From: Candidatus Colenecus caballi
GTDB lineage: Bacteria > Bacteroidota > Bacteroidia > Bacteroidales > Bacteroidaceae
DNA: 48,034 bases
NCBI GenBank assembly: GCA_018065615.1
Contig: JAGHSY010000070.1
Location: forward strand, 1 to 48,034
Direction of reading: 5' to 3'
Positions 16,774-27,038 of the stretch are shown here, piece by piece (position 1 is the stretch's first letter; the number at the start of each line of letters is the position of its first letter). A model generated the notes under the pieces. The model had not been told where the DNA came from. It was given only the letters and a program-made list of their open reading frames with translations, and ran no database searches. The translations under genes and the position numbers were made by a program.

Positions 16774-19674
16774 ATGGAGACATTTCTCAAACTTACAGCC
16801 AAAGACCTGTACACCAAGTTCTGCGACCCCCAGAAGGGTATGTCAGGCATAACCGTCGTTTTCCCCAACCGCCGTGCACGTCTGTTCTTTGATGAAGAGC
16901 TGTCGCACTGCTGTGACCGTCCCGTCTGGTCACCGGAATACACCACAATCCAAGACCTGTTCCAGTCCCAGTCCGACCTGCGCATTGCAGACCGTGTGGA
17001 GCTGGTGACCATTCTCTATGACGTATATCGTGATGTCATGCAGTCCGATGAGACCCTTGACAGTTTCTGGTCCTGGGGCGAACTGATGATCAGTGACTTT
17101 GATGACGTGGACCGCAACATGGCCCCAGCCGGCCAGCTGTTCAGGGCCTTGAAGGACCAGAAGGAACTGTCTGACATGTCCTTCCTCAGTGACGAACAGG
17201 CCCAGGTCCTGCGCCGTTTCTTCGGTGAGATGGACAACAGGGCCAGCGAGCCCTCAAAACTGAAGAAGGAATATGACCGCATCTGGAAGGCTCTGGGTGA
17301 AATCTACGACCGCTACACATCAGTCCTTGCGGAAAAAGGCCTTGCTTACAGCGGCATGCTCCAGCGGCGCGTCATTGAAAGGCTTGACACGGACCGGTTT
17401 GCATCGGACAAGTATGCATTCATAGGATTCAACAGTCTGGATACGGCTGAAAAAAGCCTGTTCCGTGCCCTGCGTGATGCCGGAAAGGCCGTATTCTACT
17501 GGGACCATGACATTTACTATACCGGGCAGAGAAGCCTGCATGAGGCCGGCCGTTTCATGCGCCGGAATCTGATTGACTTTCCCGGAGAGCTTGACTCACT
17601 GCCCGTTTTTGACAACTTTGGCAAAGACAAGAGCCTGACCATAGTCGAAACGTCAACAGACAATGCCCAGGCCCGATACATTCCGCAGTGGCTTGAGTCA
17701 CTTGGCACTAGAGCCGGACGTGAGACCGCCATAGTCCTGTGTGACGAGAATCTGCTGCAGCCCGTTCTGCACTGCATTCCGGCAGACAGGACCGATGGAG
17801 TAAACATTACAATGGGTTATCCCATGTCACAGACGCCTCTGTTCAGCCTGGTTGCAGCAATTCTGGAAATGCAGCGTACCGCCGCACGGAACGGTGGGCG
17901 GTTCACCCTGTCACTTGTCAGCCGTGTCCTTGCCAACCCGCTGGTCAGCAGCCTGTCCGGCAAGGCCGCCAGCACCCTTGAAGAACTGCGTGAAGCGCGC
18001 CGCATGTATCCTGATGTCTGTGATCTTCAGAAGGACGATGTCCTGGCCCGTCTGTTCTTCAAAGCCAAAGACAACAGCTCCCTGCTGCAGCACCTTCTGG
18101 ACGTATTGAAGATGCTTGTCCCGGTCATAAGCTCAGAGCAGGACAACACCCTGTTCAAGCCTCTGATGCAGGAATCCCTTTACCGCACATACACACAGGT
18201 CAACAGACTGCGTTCCCTCATTGAAGAAGGCAGTCTCCAGATACAGACCGAAACGCTGTGCCGTCTGGTGCGCACAATGCTTACATCGGTTACAGTACCC
18301 TTCCACGGCGAACCCGCCATCGGCATGCAGATAATGGGTCTCATCGAAACCCGTAACCTGGACTTCAGGAACGTGCTGGTCCTGTCCGCAAGTGAAGGTT
18401 CCCTGCCATCGGCCGGCGGCAGCGCGTCATTCATACCGTACAATGTCCGCAAGGCCTTTGCCCTGACAGCCATGGAGGACAGGAGCGCAGTTGCATCGTA
18501 CAATTTCTACCACCTGCTGCAGCGTGCTGAAAACGTGACCATGGTCTATAACGGCAATTCCGATGCTCCGGGCATTGGCAAGGGACTCATCTCCAGATAC
18601 CTGCTGCAGCTGACCGTCAGCGGACGTCCCATAAGACGCATATCCCTGAAATCGGACCGTCAGGACAGTGAGATTAATCCGACAACAGTCCCCAAGACGC
18701 CTGCCGTCCTGCAGCAGCTGTGCACAAGATACGACTACAGCAACCCCAGGACGTACCTGTCCCCATCGGCCCTGAAGAAATTCATAAACTGTCCGCTCAG
18801 CTTCTATCTGGCGCAGATTGCCGGCCTGAAGAAGCCCGATGACAGCGAGACTGAAATTGACGTGGCCATGTTCGGCACCCTGCTCCATAAGAGTGCCGAA
18901 CTGACCTACAACAGACTGTCAGAGAACGGCACCATAACATCGGACATGATAAACGCCCTTCTGTCCGATGAACCGGCGCTGGAAAGAATTGTCTCTGACG
19001 CCTTTGACGCCGAATTCTTCAGGCGCGACGGGGTTCTGCTGCAGGATTACAGCGGCACACAGTCCGTCAACCATGGCGTCATACTCAGATACTTAAGGCA
19101 GATTCTCACGCTTGACGCCGAATGCTACGCCCCGTTCGACTACATTGCAAGTGAGACATCGGACTATGAACATTTCATTGAAGTGCCTGATCCTCTGAAT
19201 GAAGGCAGAACGCTCAAAATCCGCATGAAGGGCGTCATTGACCGCATGGACCGCAAAGGAGACATTTTCCGCATTGTCGATTACAAGACCGGCAGCAAGA
19301 AGGAGTATCCAAAGAATCTGGATGACCTGTTTGATCCTGGAAAGGACCAGGGACACGCCCTGCAGATTTTCTACTACGCGGCCATGGTCTGCCACCAGCC
19401 TCAGTTCAAAGACAAAAAAGTTGCCCCGACCCTGCTCTACACACGCAGCACCTCCAAGCCCAGTCAGGACGACCTGTACTACAAGCTTGGTGACCACCCT
19501 GTTCTGGATTTTGCCCAGTTCGCTCCGCAGTTTGAGGAAAAGCTGGCCGGCGCTGTAAGGAACATTTTCGATCCGTCACAGCCGTTTGCCAGGACTGAAG
19601 ACGAAAAGGCATGCACCTGGTGTGATTTCTACAGGCTCTGTCACCCCGGCCAGGACCCGGACAACAACTTCTGA
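16774..19674 (+). CDS. addB: AddB-like nuclease subunit with iron-sulfur-type cysteines
   Basis: The 966-residue protein is the second subunit of the AddAB complex. Its inactivated helicase-like body lacks a Walker A at the N-terminus, where VVFPNRRARLFFDEEL occupies the usual position. The C-terminal PD-(D/E)XK nuclease has GVIDRMD and D836-Y-K838 (VDYKTG). Four cysteines typical of the AddB [4Fe-4S] staple are present: C673 (FINCPLSFYL) and C947, C950, C956 (CTWCDFYRLC). These bracket the nuclease as in the family. It starts 4 nt after addA and ends 1 nt before the methyltransferase gene. Confidence 0.9.
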   Translation: METFLKLTAKDLYTKFCDPQKGMSGITVVFPNRRARLFFDEELSHCCDRPVWSPEYTTIQDLFQSQSDLRIADRVELVTILYDVYRDVMQSDETLDSFWSWGELMISDFDDVDRNMAPAGQLFRALKDQKELSDMSFLSDEQAQVLRRFFGEMDNRASEPSKLKKEYDRIWKALGEIYDRYTSVLAEKGLAYSGMLQRRVIERLDTDRFASDKYAFIGFNSLDTAEKSLFRALRDAGKAVFYWDHDIYYTGQRSLHEAGRFMRRNLIDFPGELDSLPVFDNFGKDKSLTIVETSTDNAQARYIPQWLESLGTRAGRETAIVLCDENLLQPVLHCIPADRTDGVNITMGYPMSQTPLFSLVAAILEMQRTAARNGGRFTLSLVSRVLANPLVSSLSGKAASTLEELREARRMYPDVCDLQKDDVLARLFFKAKDNSSLLQHLLDVLKMLVPVISSEQDNTLFKPLMQESLYRTYTQVNRLRSLIEEGSLQIQTETLCRLVRTMLTSVTVPFHGEPAIGMQIMGLIETRNLDFRNVLVLSASEGSLPSAGGSASFIPYNVRKAFALTAMEDRSAVASYNFYHLLQRAENVTMVYNGNSDAPGIGKGLISRYLLQLTVSGRPIRRISLKSDRQDSEINPTTVPKTPAVLQQLCTRYDYSNPRTYLSPSALKKFINCPLSFYLAQIAGLKKPDDSETEIDVAMFGTLLHKSAELTYNRLSENGTITSDMINALLSDEPALERIVSDAFDAEFFRRDGVLLQDYSGTQSVNHGVILRYLRQILTLDAECYAPFDYIASETSDYEHFIEVPDPLNEGRTLKIRMKGVIDRMDRKGDIFRIVDYKTGSKKEYPKNLDDLFDPGKDQGHALQIFYYAAMVCHQPQFKDKKVAPTLLYTRSTSKPSQDDLYYKLGDHPVLDFAQFAPQFEEKLAGAVRNIFDPSQPFARTEDEKACTWCDFYRLCHPGQDPDNNF

Positions 19675-19675
19675 C

Positions 19676-20839
19676 ATGACCACGCAGGAATACATAGAAG
19701 CCCACAAGTCCGATGACGTACGCCGTCTGGCCCTGTCAGCCCACCCTGACGGCGTTGACATGCAGTACGCGCTGACACAGATATCGGGCTGGCAGGCTGC
19801 ACGCACCAAGGTCCCTCTCTGGGCCGCCACAGAAGGAATAATCTACCCCAGGCACCTGTCACTTGAACAGTGCACAAGCCAGTACGTGGCCCAGTTCAAG
19901 GCCACATTCATAAAGGATTTGCTTGGTGAAGGTTTCGCCATGGCAGACCTGACAGGCGGCATGGGTGTGGACTGCTTCTTCATATCACAGTATGCCGACA
20001 AAGCGTATTACTATGACATTCAGCCTGATCTGTGTGAACTTGCCCGTCACAACTTTGCCGTGCTTGGCCGCGACATCCGGGTCTGTACAACAGGGACAGT
20101 CCCCGTTGCGCAGGGACTGTCCCTGTTGTACATCGATCCGGCACGCCGCGACGGTGCCGGCCGCAAGCTGGTGTCAATCCGTGACTGCCAGCCCGATGTT
20201 GTGGAAATGCAGGAAGACCTGAAACGGCAGGCCCGTTACGTCATGGTCAAACTGTCCCCCATGCTGGACATGACCCGCGCACTGACAGAGATTGGCAACG
20301 TACGCCAGGTCCTGATCATCTCACTGGACGGAGAATGCAAGGAAATGACCCTGCTCATAGACCGCGAATTCAGCGCTGAACCGCTCATTTCAGCCGTTGA
20401 CATAGCCCGTGACGGCACACCCGGCCCCATGATTTCCGCCACACGTTCCCTGGAAATGTCTTTGGACATGCCAATTGCATCGGATTTGTCAGGGGGATAC
20501 ATTTTCGAACCGCACGCCGCACTCATGAAAAGCGGACTCATGCGCACCCTTGCCGCGCGCACCGGCACATCACTGCTCAAGTCCGATACGCACCTTTTCC
20601 ATTCTGCCGTTCCCGTTGATTTTCCAGGCCGATGCTTCCGTCTTGCCGGAGTCATACCCTTTGACAGACGCGGCATGGCCCCGCTCATGAAGTGCCAGGC
20701 CAACGTTTCGGTACGCAACTTTCCGCTGACAGCTGCCCAGCTGCAGCAGAAACTGAAAATCCGTGATGGCGGTGACCGATACCTGACCGGATGCACCCTG
20801 AATGACGGCAGCCGGGTCCTGCTTGACCTTTACCGCTGA
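19676..20839 (+). CDS. THUMP-like class I SAM-dependent methyltransferase (PG_1098 family)
   Basis: The 387-residue protein has an alpha-helical N-terminus (TTQEYIEAHKSDDVRRLAL), the SAM-binding ADLTGGMGVD, a second loop YYDIQPD and an acidic motif YIDPARRD, followed by a C-terminal beta-rich THUMP-like region. Similar Bacteroidota proteins are presumed RNA or nucleotide methyltransferases; the substrate is unknown. The ATG at 19676 follows the addB stop by one base; an upstream in-frame extension would lie inside addB and is unlikely. Between the SAM motif and DPARR the gene carries a perfect 20-bp inverted repeat (20084-20132). The 3' end overlaps uvrA by 10 nt. Confidence 0.82.
   Translation: MTTQEYIEAHKSDDVRRLALSAHPDGVDMQYALTQISGWQAARTKVPLWAATEGIIYPRHLSLEQCTSQYVAQFKATFIKDLLGEGFAMADLTGGMGVDCFFISQYADKAYYYDIQPDLCELARHNFAVLGRDIRVCTTGTVPVAQGLSLLYIDPARRDGAGRKLVSIRDCQPDVVEMQEDLKRQARYVMVKLSPMLDMTRALTEIGNVRQVLIISLDGECKEMTLLIDREFSAEPLISAVDIARDGTPGPMISATRSLEMSLDMPIASDLSGGYIFEPHAALMKSGLMRTLAARTGTSLLKSDTHLFHSAVPVDFPGRCFRLAGVIPFDRRGMAPLMKCQANVSVRNFPLTAAQLQQKLKIRDGGDRYLTGCTLNDGSRVLLDLYR
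20084..20132. repeat. Perfect 20-bp inverted repeat inside the methyltransferase gene
   Basis: TGTACAACAGGGACAGTCCC (20084-20103) is followed by a 9-nt loop and its exact reverse complement (20113-20132). Each arm also contains a smaller near-palindrome, GGGACWGTCCC. The frame reads through without a stop (CTTGTVPVAQGLSLLY). In mRNA this would be an extremely stable hairpin. It could be a REP-like inserted element or a regulatory hairpin. Confidence 0.95.
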
Positions 20840-23685
20840 AGTTCGGCGGCAAGAAAACGGGCGGTATGGCCCAAGCCCGATGCTGCCACCTGTTCGGGCG
20901 TGCCCTGGACGACAATCTGTCCGCCGCCGCGACCGCCTTCCGGTCCGATGTCGATTATCCAGTCAGCCTGCTTTATGACATCCAGGTTGTGTTCAATGAC
21001 AATGACCGTATTGCCCTTATCGACAAGACGGTTCAGAACGTTCATAAGGACGCGTATGTCTTCAAAATGCAGTCCTGTGGTAGGCTCGTCAAGAATGTAC
21101 AGGGTGTTGCCGGTGTCCCTCTTGGCCAGTTCAGTAGCCAGTTTCACGCGCTGGCTCTCGCCGCCCGATATGGTCGTTGACGGCTGTCCCAGTTTCAGAT
21201 AGCCCAGACCCACATCCTGCAGGACCTTTATCCTGGACAGTATGGAAGGTACGTTTTCAAAGAATTCGACAGCCATGTTTATGGTCATGTCCAGAATGTC
21301 GGCAATGGACTTGCCCTTGTATCGGACTTCCAGTGTCTCACGGTTGTAACGCTTGCCGCGGCATACCTCACATGGCACCATGACGTCCGGGAGGAAATTC
21401 ATCTCAATGGTCTTGTAGCCGTTGCCGCCACAGGCCTCGCACCGGCCGCCGGACACGTTGAATGAGAAGCGTCCGGCCTTGTAGGCGCGAATTTTGGATT
21501 CCGGAAGTTCAACAAACAGCTGGCGTATGTCACTGAACACGCCCGTGTATGTGGCGGGGTTGGAACGTGGCGAACGGCCCAGCGGCGACTGGTCCACATC
21601 GACCACCTTGTCTATAAATTCCACGCCCTCAATGGACGCATATTCCAACGGTTCCTTGAGCGAACGGTAAAAACGCTTGGAGAGAATGGGCTGCAGGGTC
21701 TCATTGACCAGGCTGGACTTGCCGCTGCCTGACACTCCGGTCACGCAGATAAGTTTTCCAAGCGGAAAATCCGCATCAATGCCCTTCAGGTTGTTACCGC
21801 AGCAGCCGCGCAGCACAATGCTGTGACCGCTGCCGGCACGACGCTCCAGACTGTCAGCGGTATCCAGCTTTCCATTCAGATATCCGGCCGTCAGCGTATC
21901 GGTCCCAAGCAGCTGCTGGGGCGTGCCCTGGAACACAACCTCACCCCCCTTGCGCCCTGCGCGCGGTCCAAGATCGATTATCCAGTCGGCCGCCAGCATC
22001 ATGTCACGGTCATGCTCGACAACAAGCACCGTATTGCCGGCGTCACGCAGAGTCTTGAGCGAATCAATGAGACGCACGTTGTCTCTCTGATGAAGTCCGA
22101 TGCTGGGTTCGTCCAGTATGTACAGCACATTCACCAGTTTTGAGCCAATCTGGGTTGCCAGGCGTATTCTCTGTTCCTCACCGCCGGACAGAGATTCCGC
22201 CGGACGGTTAAGCGACAGGTAGTCAAGCCCCACGTCAAGCATGAACTTGAGACGGGTGCGTATCTCCTTCAGTATTTCCTGTGCTATGCTGCGCTGCTTG
22301 TCGCTAAGGCGCGGCTCCACACTGCCCGCCCATTCATGCAGGTCCGATATGTCCATTGACGCCAGTTCGCAGATGTTCCTGCCGTCAATGCGGAAATTCA
22401 GCGCCTCACGGTTCAGACGTGCTCCGCCGCACTCCGGACACACCCTGGTTACGGCAAACTGGTCAACCCATTTCTGTTCTGCAGCGCTCAGGTCTGTCTG
22501 CTGCTGCAGCGAACGGACGTATTTGACCACGCCTTCATATTCCATGAACACGGCATCGGCCTCACTGTTTATTCCGGTAATCTGGACCTTTATGCGTTCG
22601 TCACTGCCGTTCAGCAGTTCGTCAATCACGTCATCGGTCAGTTCGTTTACCGGTGTGTCAAGAGTAAAGTCATATTTGTTAAGCAGAGCCGTTATCTGCC
22701 TGAAAATGAGCGTATTCTTATATGGTCCCAGCGGAGCTATGGCACCCTGGCGCACGGAAAGCGTGCGGTCCGGCAGCACCTTGTCCTCATCGACCATGGT
22801 CACATATCCAAGTCCCTTGCACTTGGGACAGAAGCCCTGTGGAGAGTTGAATGAGAAATTGTGCGGAGCCGGCTCCTTGTACGAAAGTCCCGTCACAGGG
22901 CACATGAGCCGCTTGCTGTAATGGCGCAGCACTCCGGGCTCGGGACGTCCGGGAATGGTCTCCTCAGGCATGGACAGGATCATCATCAGCCCGTCGCCCT
23001 GCTTCATGGCCAGAGCAACGCTGTCAGTCAGACGGCGCCGGTACTTTTCGTTCACCACAAGTTTTTCAATGACCACCTCTATGTCATGGTTGCGGTAACG
23101 GTCAAGCTTCTTCCCCACCTTGACCTCACGTATCTCACCGTCAACCCGCACATTCAGATAACCCTTGCGGCGTATGCTCTCAAACAGTTCCTTGTAGTGG
23201 CCCTTGCGGTTCCTGACCAGCGGAGCAAGGACATAAATCTTCTGTCCCGCATAGTCATTCATTATAAGTTCTATGATCTGTTCCTCTGTGAACTTGACCA
23301 TCTTCTCGCCCGACAGATACGAATAGGCTTCGCCTGCACGCGCAAAAAGCAGTCTGAGATAGTCATACACCTCTGTCACCGTCCCGACAGTCGAACGCGG
23401 ATTGCGGTTGGTGGTCTTCTGTTCAATTGAAATGACCGGACTAAGGCCTGTAATGCGGTCAACGTCCGGACGCTGAAGGTTACCAAGGAAATTGCGTGCG
23501 TATGCCGAGAATGTCTCAATGTAACGGCGCTGACCCTCAGCGTAGATGGTGTCAAAGGCCAGTGACGACTTGCCGCTTCCGCTCAGGCCAGTCACCACGG
23601 TCAGTGACTTGTGCGGAATCTCAACGTCAATGTTCTTCAGATTGTTCGACCGTGCACCGGTCACCTGAATCTTACCCTTATCCAT
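20830..23685 (-). CDS. uvrA: Excinuclease ABC subunit A
   Basis: The 951-residue damage sensor of nucleotide excision repair has two ABC ATPase modules: Walker A GLSGSGKS (33-40) and GVSGSGKS in the second half, with signature sequences [17 protein letters not shown] and [15 protein letters not shown]. The C-terminal zinc finger is intact (CEACGGNG...CEVCRGK). The interior zinc module is atypical: C262-P-V-T265 replaces the usual CxxC, while C286 and C289 remain. This resembles other Bacteroidota UvrA proteins as I remember them. It starts 10 nt after the CHU_C-type gene and probably shares its transcript. uvrB is 7 kb away on the other strand. Confidence 0.96.
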   Translation of the reverse strand: MDKGKIQVTGARSNNLKNIDVEIPHKSLTVVTGLSGSGKSSLAFDTIYAEGQRRYIETFSAYARNFLGNLQRPDVDRITGLSPVISIEQKTTNRNPRSTVGTVTEVYDYLRLLFARAGEAYSYLSGEKMVKFTEEQIIELIMNDYAGQKIYVLAPLVRNRKGHYKELFESIRRKGYLNVRVDGEIREVKVGKKLDRYRNHDIEVVIEKLVVNEKYRRRLTDSVALAMKQGDGLMMILSMPEETIPGRPEPGVLRHYSKRLMCPVTGLSYKEPAPHNFSFNSPQGFCPKCKGLGYVTMVDEDKVLPDRTLSVRQGAIAPLGPYKNTLIFRQITALLNKYDFTLDTPVNELTDDVIDELLNGSDERIKVQITGINSEADAVFMEYEGVVKYVRSLQQQTDLSAAEQKWVDQFAVTRVCPECGGARLNREALNFRIDGRNICELASMDISDLHEWAGSVEPRLSDKQRSIAQEILKEIRTRLKFMLDVGLDYLSLNRPAESLSGGEEQRIRLATQIGSKLVNVLYILDEPSIGLHQRDNVRLIDSLKTLRDAGNTVLVVEHDRDMMLAADWIIDLGPRAGRKGGEVVFQGTPQQLLGTDTLTAGYLNGKLDTADSLERRAGSGHSIVLRGCCGNNLKGIDADFPLGKLICVTGVSGSGKSSLVNETLQPILSKRFYRSLKEPLEYASIEGVEFIDKVVDVDQSPLGRSPRSNPATYTGVFSDIRQLFVELPESKIRAYKAGRFSFNVSGGRCEACGGNGYKTIEMNFLPDVMVPCEVCRGKRYNRETLEVRYKGKSIADILDMTINMAVEFFENVPSILSRIKVLQDVGLGYLKLGQPSTTISGGESQRVKLATELAKRDTGNTLYILDEPTTGLHFEDIRVLMNVLNRLVDKGNTVIVIEHNLDVIKQADWIIDIGPEGGRGGGQIVVQGTPEQVAASGLGHTARFLAAELQR

Positions 23686-23695
23686 GAGACAATCC

Positions 23696-24466
23696 CTACT
23701 GTCCGAGTCCCGTCAGGACGTTGATATCGGACTTTTCTTCAAATATTCTTCCGCCAGCACCTTCTGCCTGGACATTGATGAAATACACTCCGTCATCGAC
23801 CACCCTGCCGCCAAATGTACCGTCCCAGACTTCAAACAGGAAACCGCCGTCACCGTCAGGTTCCACGTCCGATGGAAGTATGTCCTCAAGCCGTCCGGAC
23901 AAGGTCTTCAATGTCTGTCCCCAACGGTTGAATATGGCAATTTTCAGCGAGACAACTGAACGGACGTAAATCTTGTAAACGTCATTGAAACCGTCCCCGT
24001 TCGGAGAAAAGGCATTGTAAAGACTTATTTCAGCATCTCTGATCACAAATGACATTGGAGCAATCTCAATGCCGGAAGATGTCTCAACGGCACTTTTCTC
24101 CCTGTAGGACCATGCATATTGGACTGTATATGAACCGTTGTCAGTGAACTCATAGTCAGTATTGTTCTCCTGCCTTTTCAGACAGTCTTCACTGACATCA
24201 TCATGAATGCGTGTAACCATCCATTCCGGGAAGAGTATGTATTCATTACCGTCATCGGCCTGCAATGAGGAACGGAAATGTGCCTTCAGGGGGGCTGTAA
24301 AATCGGACGGAGCGTTATCACCCGGCATGAGACGGGTCGTGTCACCGTTAACCGTCACCAGGACAAGTTCAACCTTGACCTGCGGTTCTCCTGCCATACA
24401 GAACAGGTTTCCGGACAGAGCCAGAAAAACAGTCAGAATGACACGAAACGAACTTTTGCTATTCAT
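23696..24466 (-). CDS. Secreted protein with gliding-type C-terminal (CHU_C-like) domain
   Basis: The 256-residue protein begins with a signal peptide (MNSKSSFRVILTVFLALSGNLFCMA). The final ~90 residues match the gliding-motility-associated C-terminal pattern: AFSPNGDGFNDVYKI, IFNRWGQTL, VWDGTFGGRVVDDGVYFI. In many Bacteroidota this domain is a sorting signal for the type IX secretion system; here it lies on a small protein whose N-terminal part I do not recognise. I chose the ATG at 24466 because the -7 element at 24482-24475 excludes the longer in-frame start at 24505. It is directly upstream of uvrA, with a 10-nt gap. Confidence 0.8.
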   Translation of the reverse strand: MNSKSSFRVILTVFLALSGNLFCMAGEPQVKVELVLVTVNGDTTRLMPGDNAPSDFTAPLKAHFRSSLQADDGNEYILFPEWMVTRIHDDVSEDCLKRQENNTDYEFTDNGSYTVQYAWSYREKSAVETSSGIEIAPMSFVIRDAEISLYNAFSPNGDGFNDVYKIYVRSVVSLKIAIFNRWGQTLKTLSGRLEDILPSDVEPDGDGGFLFEVWDGTFGGRVVDDGVYFINVQAEGAGGRIFEEKSDINVLTGLGQ

Positions 24467-24474
24467 ACGGACTG

Positions 24475-24482
24475 CAAAATTA
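24475..24482 (-). promoter_or_regulatory. -7 promoter element of the CHU_C gene and uvrA
   Basis: Minus-strand TAATTTTG fits TAnnTTTG and lies 8 nt before the ATG at 24466, leaving almost no leader. It is only 11 bp from the divergent -7 element at 24494. Confidence 0.6.
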
Positions 24483-24493
24483 CTGAAATTTTG

Positions 24494-24501
24494 TACTTTT
24501 G
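24494..24501 (+). promoter_or_regulatory. -7 promoter element of the LysM gene
   Basis: TACTTTTG fits TAnnTTTG and lies 21 nt before the ATG at 24523. The two divergent promoters overlap in their upstream regions and may interfere. Confidence 0.6.
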
Positions 24502-24522
24502 CCATTCGTAGATATATATATA

Positions 24523-26355
24523 ATGATGAGACAAGTCAAAAATATCATATCAGCCGTCCTGCTGTCACTGCTCATTGCCGTACCGGCTGCAGCGCAGGAC
24601 TCACGTTTCTTTATGCATACCGTAACCAAAGGCCAGGGGCTCTACTCCATTGCCAGAATGTACGGTGTAAGTGAAGAGGATATCATCAAATACAATCCCG
24701 GCAGTGAGACTGTAATAAAAGTCGGTCAGGAACTGCGCATCCCCCATAAGGTGGAGAAGGCCGAAAGCGGCAGGTTCCACACCATTGCCAAGGGTGAGAC
24801 CCTGTACCGCCTGTCTGTAGATTACCGTGTATCCGTAAAGGAGATTTGCGATGCCAACCCCGGACTTTCCGCCCAGAACTTCAAAGTCGGTCAGGTAATC
24901 ACAATACCCGCAGTTTCTGACAGCGACCCGCTGGCATCGACCTTTGAAATGGCAGGTGAGTCATTGCAGGAAAGTACTGTCCAGGCACTTGAGACCCTTT
25001 CTTCAGACATGCCGGAATTCAAATGCACCCACGTTGTGGCAAAGCGTGAGACCATATTCAAGATTACAAGGCTGTACGGCATCACACAGGATGAATTCCT
25101 TGAAGCCAATCCGCAGTACCGCAATAACAAACTGCGTCAGGGTGCTGTAGTGAACATACCTTTCACGGCCCAGGAACTTGCAGAGCAGGACCGTCAGCGC
25201 AAGGAAGCAGCCGAACATGTCGAATCAATTCCTGACAGCATCCTGTTTGTCATGAATGAAGTGAAAGAACCGGAAACGCCAGGTACTGTAAAGGCCGCTC
25301 TTATCCTGCCATTCTCACTTGGAGATTCTGTCGCATCGGAAGAACGCAGCAAAATGATAGAATTCTATCGTGGCATGCTGCTTGCCATTGACAGGCTCAA
25401 GAACGAGAACATATCCATTGACCTGCGCGTTTTTGACTGCCGGGATGAAAGCAGATCCATTGATCACATTCTCAGTGACGACAGGCTCAAGGATGTTGAC
25501 GTAGTATTCGGTCCCAAGAGCGCATCGCACATGAAACAGGCTGCGGCATGGTCAACGGCAAACCGCAAAAGACTTGTCCTGCCATTCAACAAGAAGGCCG
25601 ATGAAGTGTTTGACAATCCGTATGTTTATCAGCTCAACGCAACTGATTCGTATCTTAATCAGGAAATCTGCGACAACTTCCTGAAGTGTTTCCCCAACCC
25701 GAACATCATCATTCTCAACGCGGGAGACTATTCGAAGAACGAATTCATAGACGGTCTGAAGCTTGTCATTGCAGACCAGAACATTCCATGCACGACCATT
25801 GACGTCGATACAGCCGCCAACACTGTCTTCAATGTTCTTGACACTGTCAGGCAGAACATCTTCATAATAAATTCCACCAGGAGTGAGCCGTTGAACACTA
25901 TGCTGCCCGTTCTGCAGATTGTCAGCCGCAGCAAAAGCGCCGGCATAGAAACCCATCTTTTCGGTTACCCCGAATATCAGATTTACGCATCGGACCATCT
26001 GGCGGAAATGTATGAAGTTGACACCTATTTCTACAGCTGGTTCTACACCAACAACATGCTGCAGGAAGCAATTGATTTCGGAACGGCATTCAGGCGCGCA
26101 TTCAGCCGTCAGATGATTTTGAGCTATCCCGGATATGCGGCTTACGGATATGACACCGGCTATTATTTCCTGAAAGGACTTGCCACATTCGGAAATGATT
26201 TTGAAAGCCACCTTGATGAACTGAAGACAGATCCGGTCCAGATGGGTTTCAAATTCGAGCGTGTCAACAATTGGGGAGGTTTCATCAACCGCAAGGTATT
26301 CTTTGTACACTTCTCCAACAACTACAAGGTCGAAAAGATTGATTTTGACAAATGA
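24523..26355 (+). CDS. LysM-repeat protein fused to a periplasmic ligand-binding (type 1) domain
   Basis: The 610-residue exported protein has signal peptide MMRQVKNIISAVLLSLLIAVPAAA. Three LysM peptidoglycan-binding repeats follow (HTVTKGQGLYSIARMYGV, HTIAKGETLYRLSVDYRV, HVVAKRETIFKITRLYGI), then a type 1 periplasmic binding fold from about residue 250 (VKAALILPFSLGD through YGYDTGYYFLKGL). This layout is common in Bacteroidota and resembles cell-wall-anchored sensors or LpoA-like scaffolds; the ligand is unknown. ATG 24523 or 24526 are both possible; a longer TTG start overlaps the promoter. It overlaps the PorT-like gene by 4 nt (ATGA). Confidence 0.85.
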   Translation: MMRQVKNIISAVLLSLLIAVPAAAQDSRFFMHTVTKGQGLYSIARMYGVSEEDIIKYNPGSETVIKVGQELRIPHKVEKAESGRFHTIAKGETLYRLSVDYRVSVKEICDANPGLSAQNFKVGQVITIPAVSDSDPLASTFEMAGESLQESTVQALETLSSDMPEFKCTHVVAKRETIFKITRLYGITQDEFLEANPQYRNNKLRQGAVVNIPFTAQELAEQDRQRKEAAEHVESIPDSILFVMNEVKEPETPGTVKAALILPFSLGDSVASEERSKMIEFYRGMLLAIDRLKNENISIDLRVFDCRDESRSIDHILSDDRLKDVDVVFGPKSASHMKQAAAWSTANRKRLVLPFNKKADEVFDNPYVYQLNATDSYLNQEICDNFLKCFPNPNIIILNAGDYSKNEFIDGLKLVIADQNIPCTTIDVDTAANTVFNVLDTVRQNIFIINSTRSEPLNTMLPVLQIVSRSKSAGIETHLFGYPEYQIYASDHLAEMYEVDTYFYSWFYTNNMLQEAIDFGTAFRRAFSRQMILSYPGYAAYGYDTGYYFLKGLATFGNDFESHLDELKTDPVQMGFKFERVNNWGGFINRKVFFVHFSNNYKVEKIDFDK

Positions 26356-27038
26356 AAAAGTCTATCTTCCTGATTCTGGCGCTGCTGTCAGCCGTTACAT
26401 CATCTGCACAGGTCGGTGACGCGCGCAACATGACGTCAATAGGTGTCAATGGCGGTATGGGAACCAGCAGTGTGTCATTCATTCCGTCCATCAAGCAGAC
26501 TCTGCATCTTGGACCGACATTCGGCGTCACATTCAGACATACCTCTGAAAAGTACTTCTTCCTGATCTGCGGTAACCAGATTGAATGCAACATTGCCAAC
26601 CGCGGCTGGAAGGAACTCATCGAAGACGGTTCCGGCAACGAATACAACCGCGTCACAACTTACATTGAAATACCGATGTTCGCCCATCTTGGATTCGGGC
26701 GTGAAATCCGCGGCTTTCAGGGATATATAAACATCGGACCTCAGGTGTCATACCTTCTTAAAGAGAAGGAAAACTATGGCGGTCGCGAACCGTGGGACAC
26801 TTCAAACCGTCCCAATAATGTCACAGGCCAGTACGGCACTGCCACTGCCCATAAATTTGACTATGGAATCACAGCCGGCGCGGGTCTGGAACTGCGCACA
26901 GGTATAGGAATCTTCGGAATTGAAGGCCGATATTATTTCGGTCTGGGCAATATCTACGGTATTACCAAAAAAGACTATTTCGGACGTTGTGCGAACAGCA
27001 CCATATCAGTCCGGGCCAGTTACATGATCATGCTGTAA
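26352..27038 (+). CDS. PorT-like outer-membrane beta-barrel protein
   Basis: The 228-residue protein has signal peptide MKKSIFLILALLSAVTSSA. Glycine-rich strands follow (SIGVNGGMGTSSVSF, YIEIPMFAHLGFG, GYINIGPQVSYLL, ITAGAGLELRTGIGIFGIEGRY), the pattern of PorT/OMP_b-brl_2 barrels. PorT participates in type IX secretion in Porphyromonas; this member is only family-level similar. It is translationally coupled to the LysM gene by ATGA overlap, suggesting a joint envelope role. Its stop abuts the convergent DUF4293 stop with no gap. Confidence 0.8.
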   Translation: MKKSIFLILALLSAVTSSAQVGDARNMTSIGVNGGMGTSSVSFIPSIKQTLHLGPTFGVTFRHTSEKYFFLICGNQIECNIANRGWKELIEDGSGNEYNRVTTYIEIPMFAHLGFGREIRGFQGYINIGPQVSYLLKEKENYGGREPWDTSNRPNNVTGQYGTATAHKFDYGITAGAGLELRTGIGIFGIEGRYYFGLGNIYGITKKDYFGRCANSTISVRASYMIML

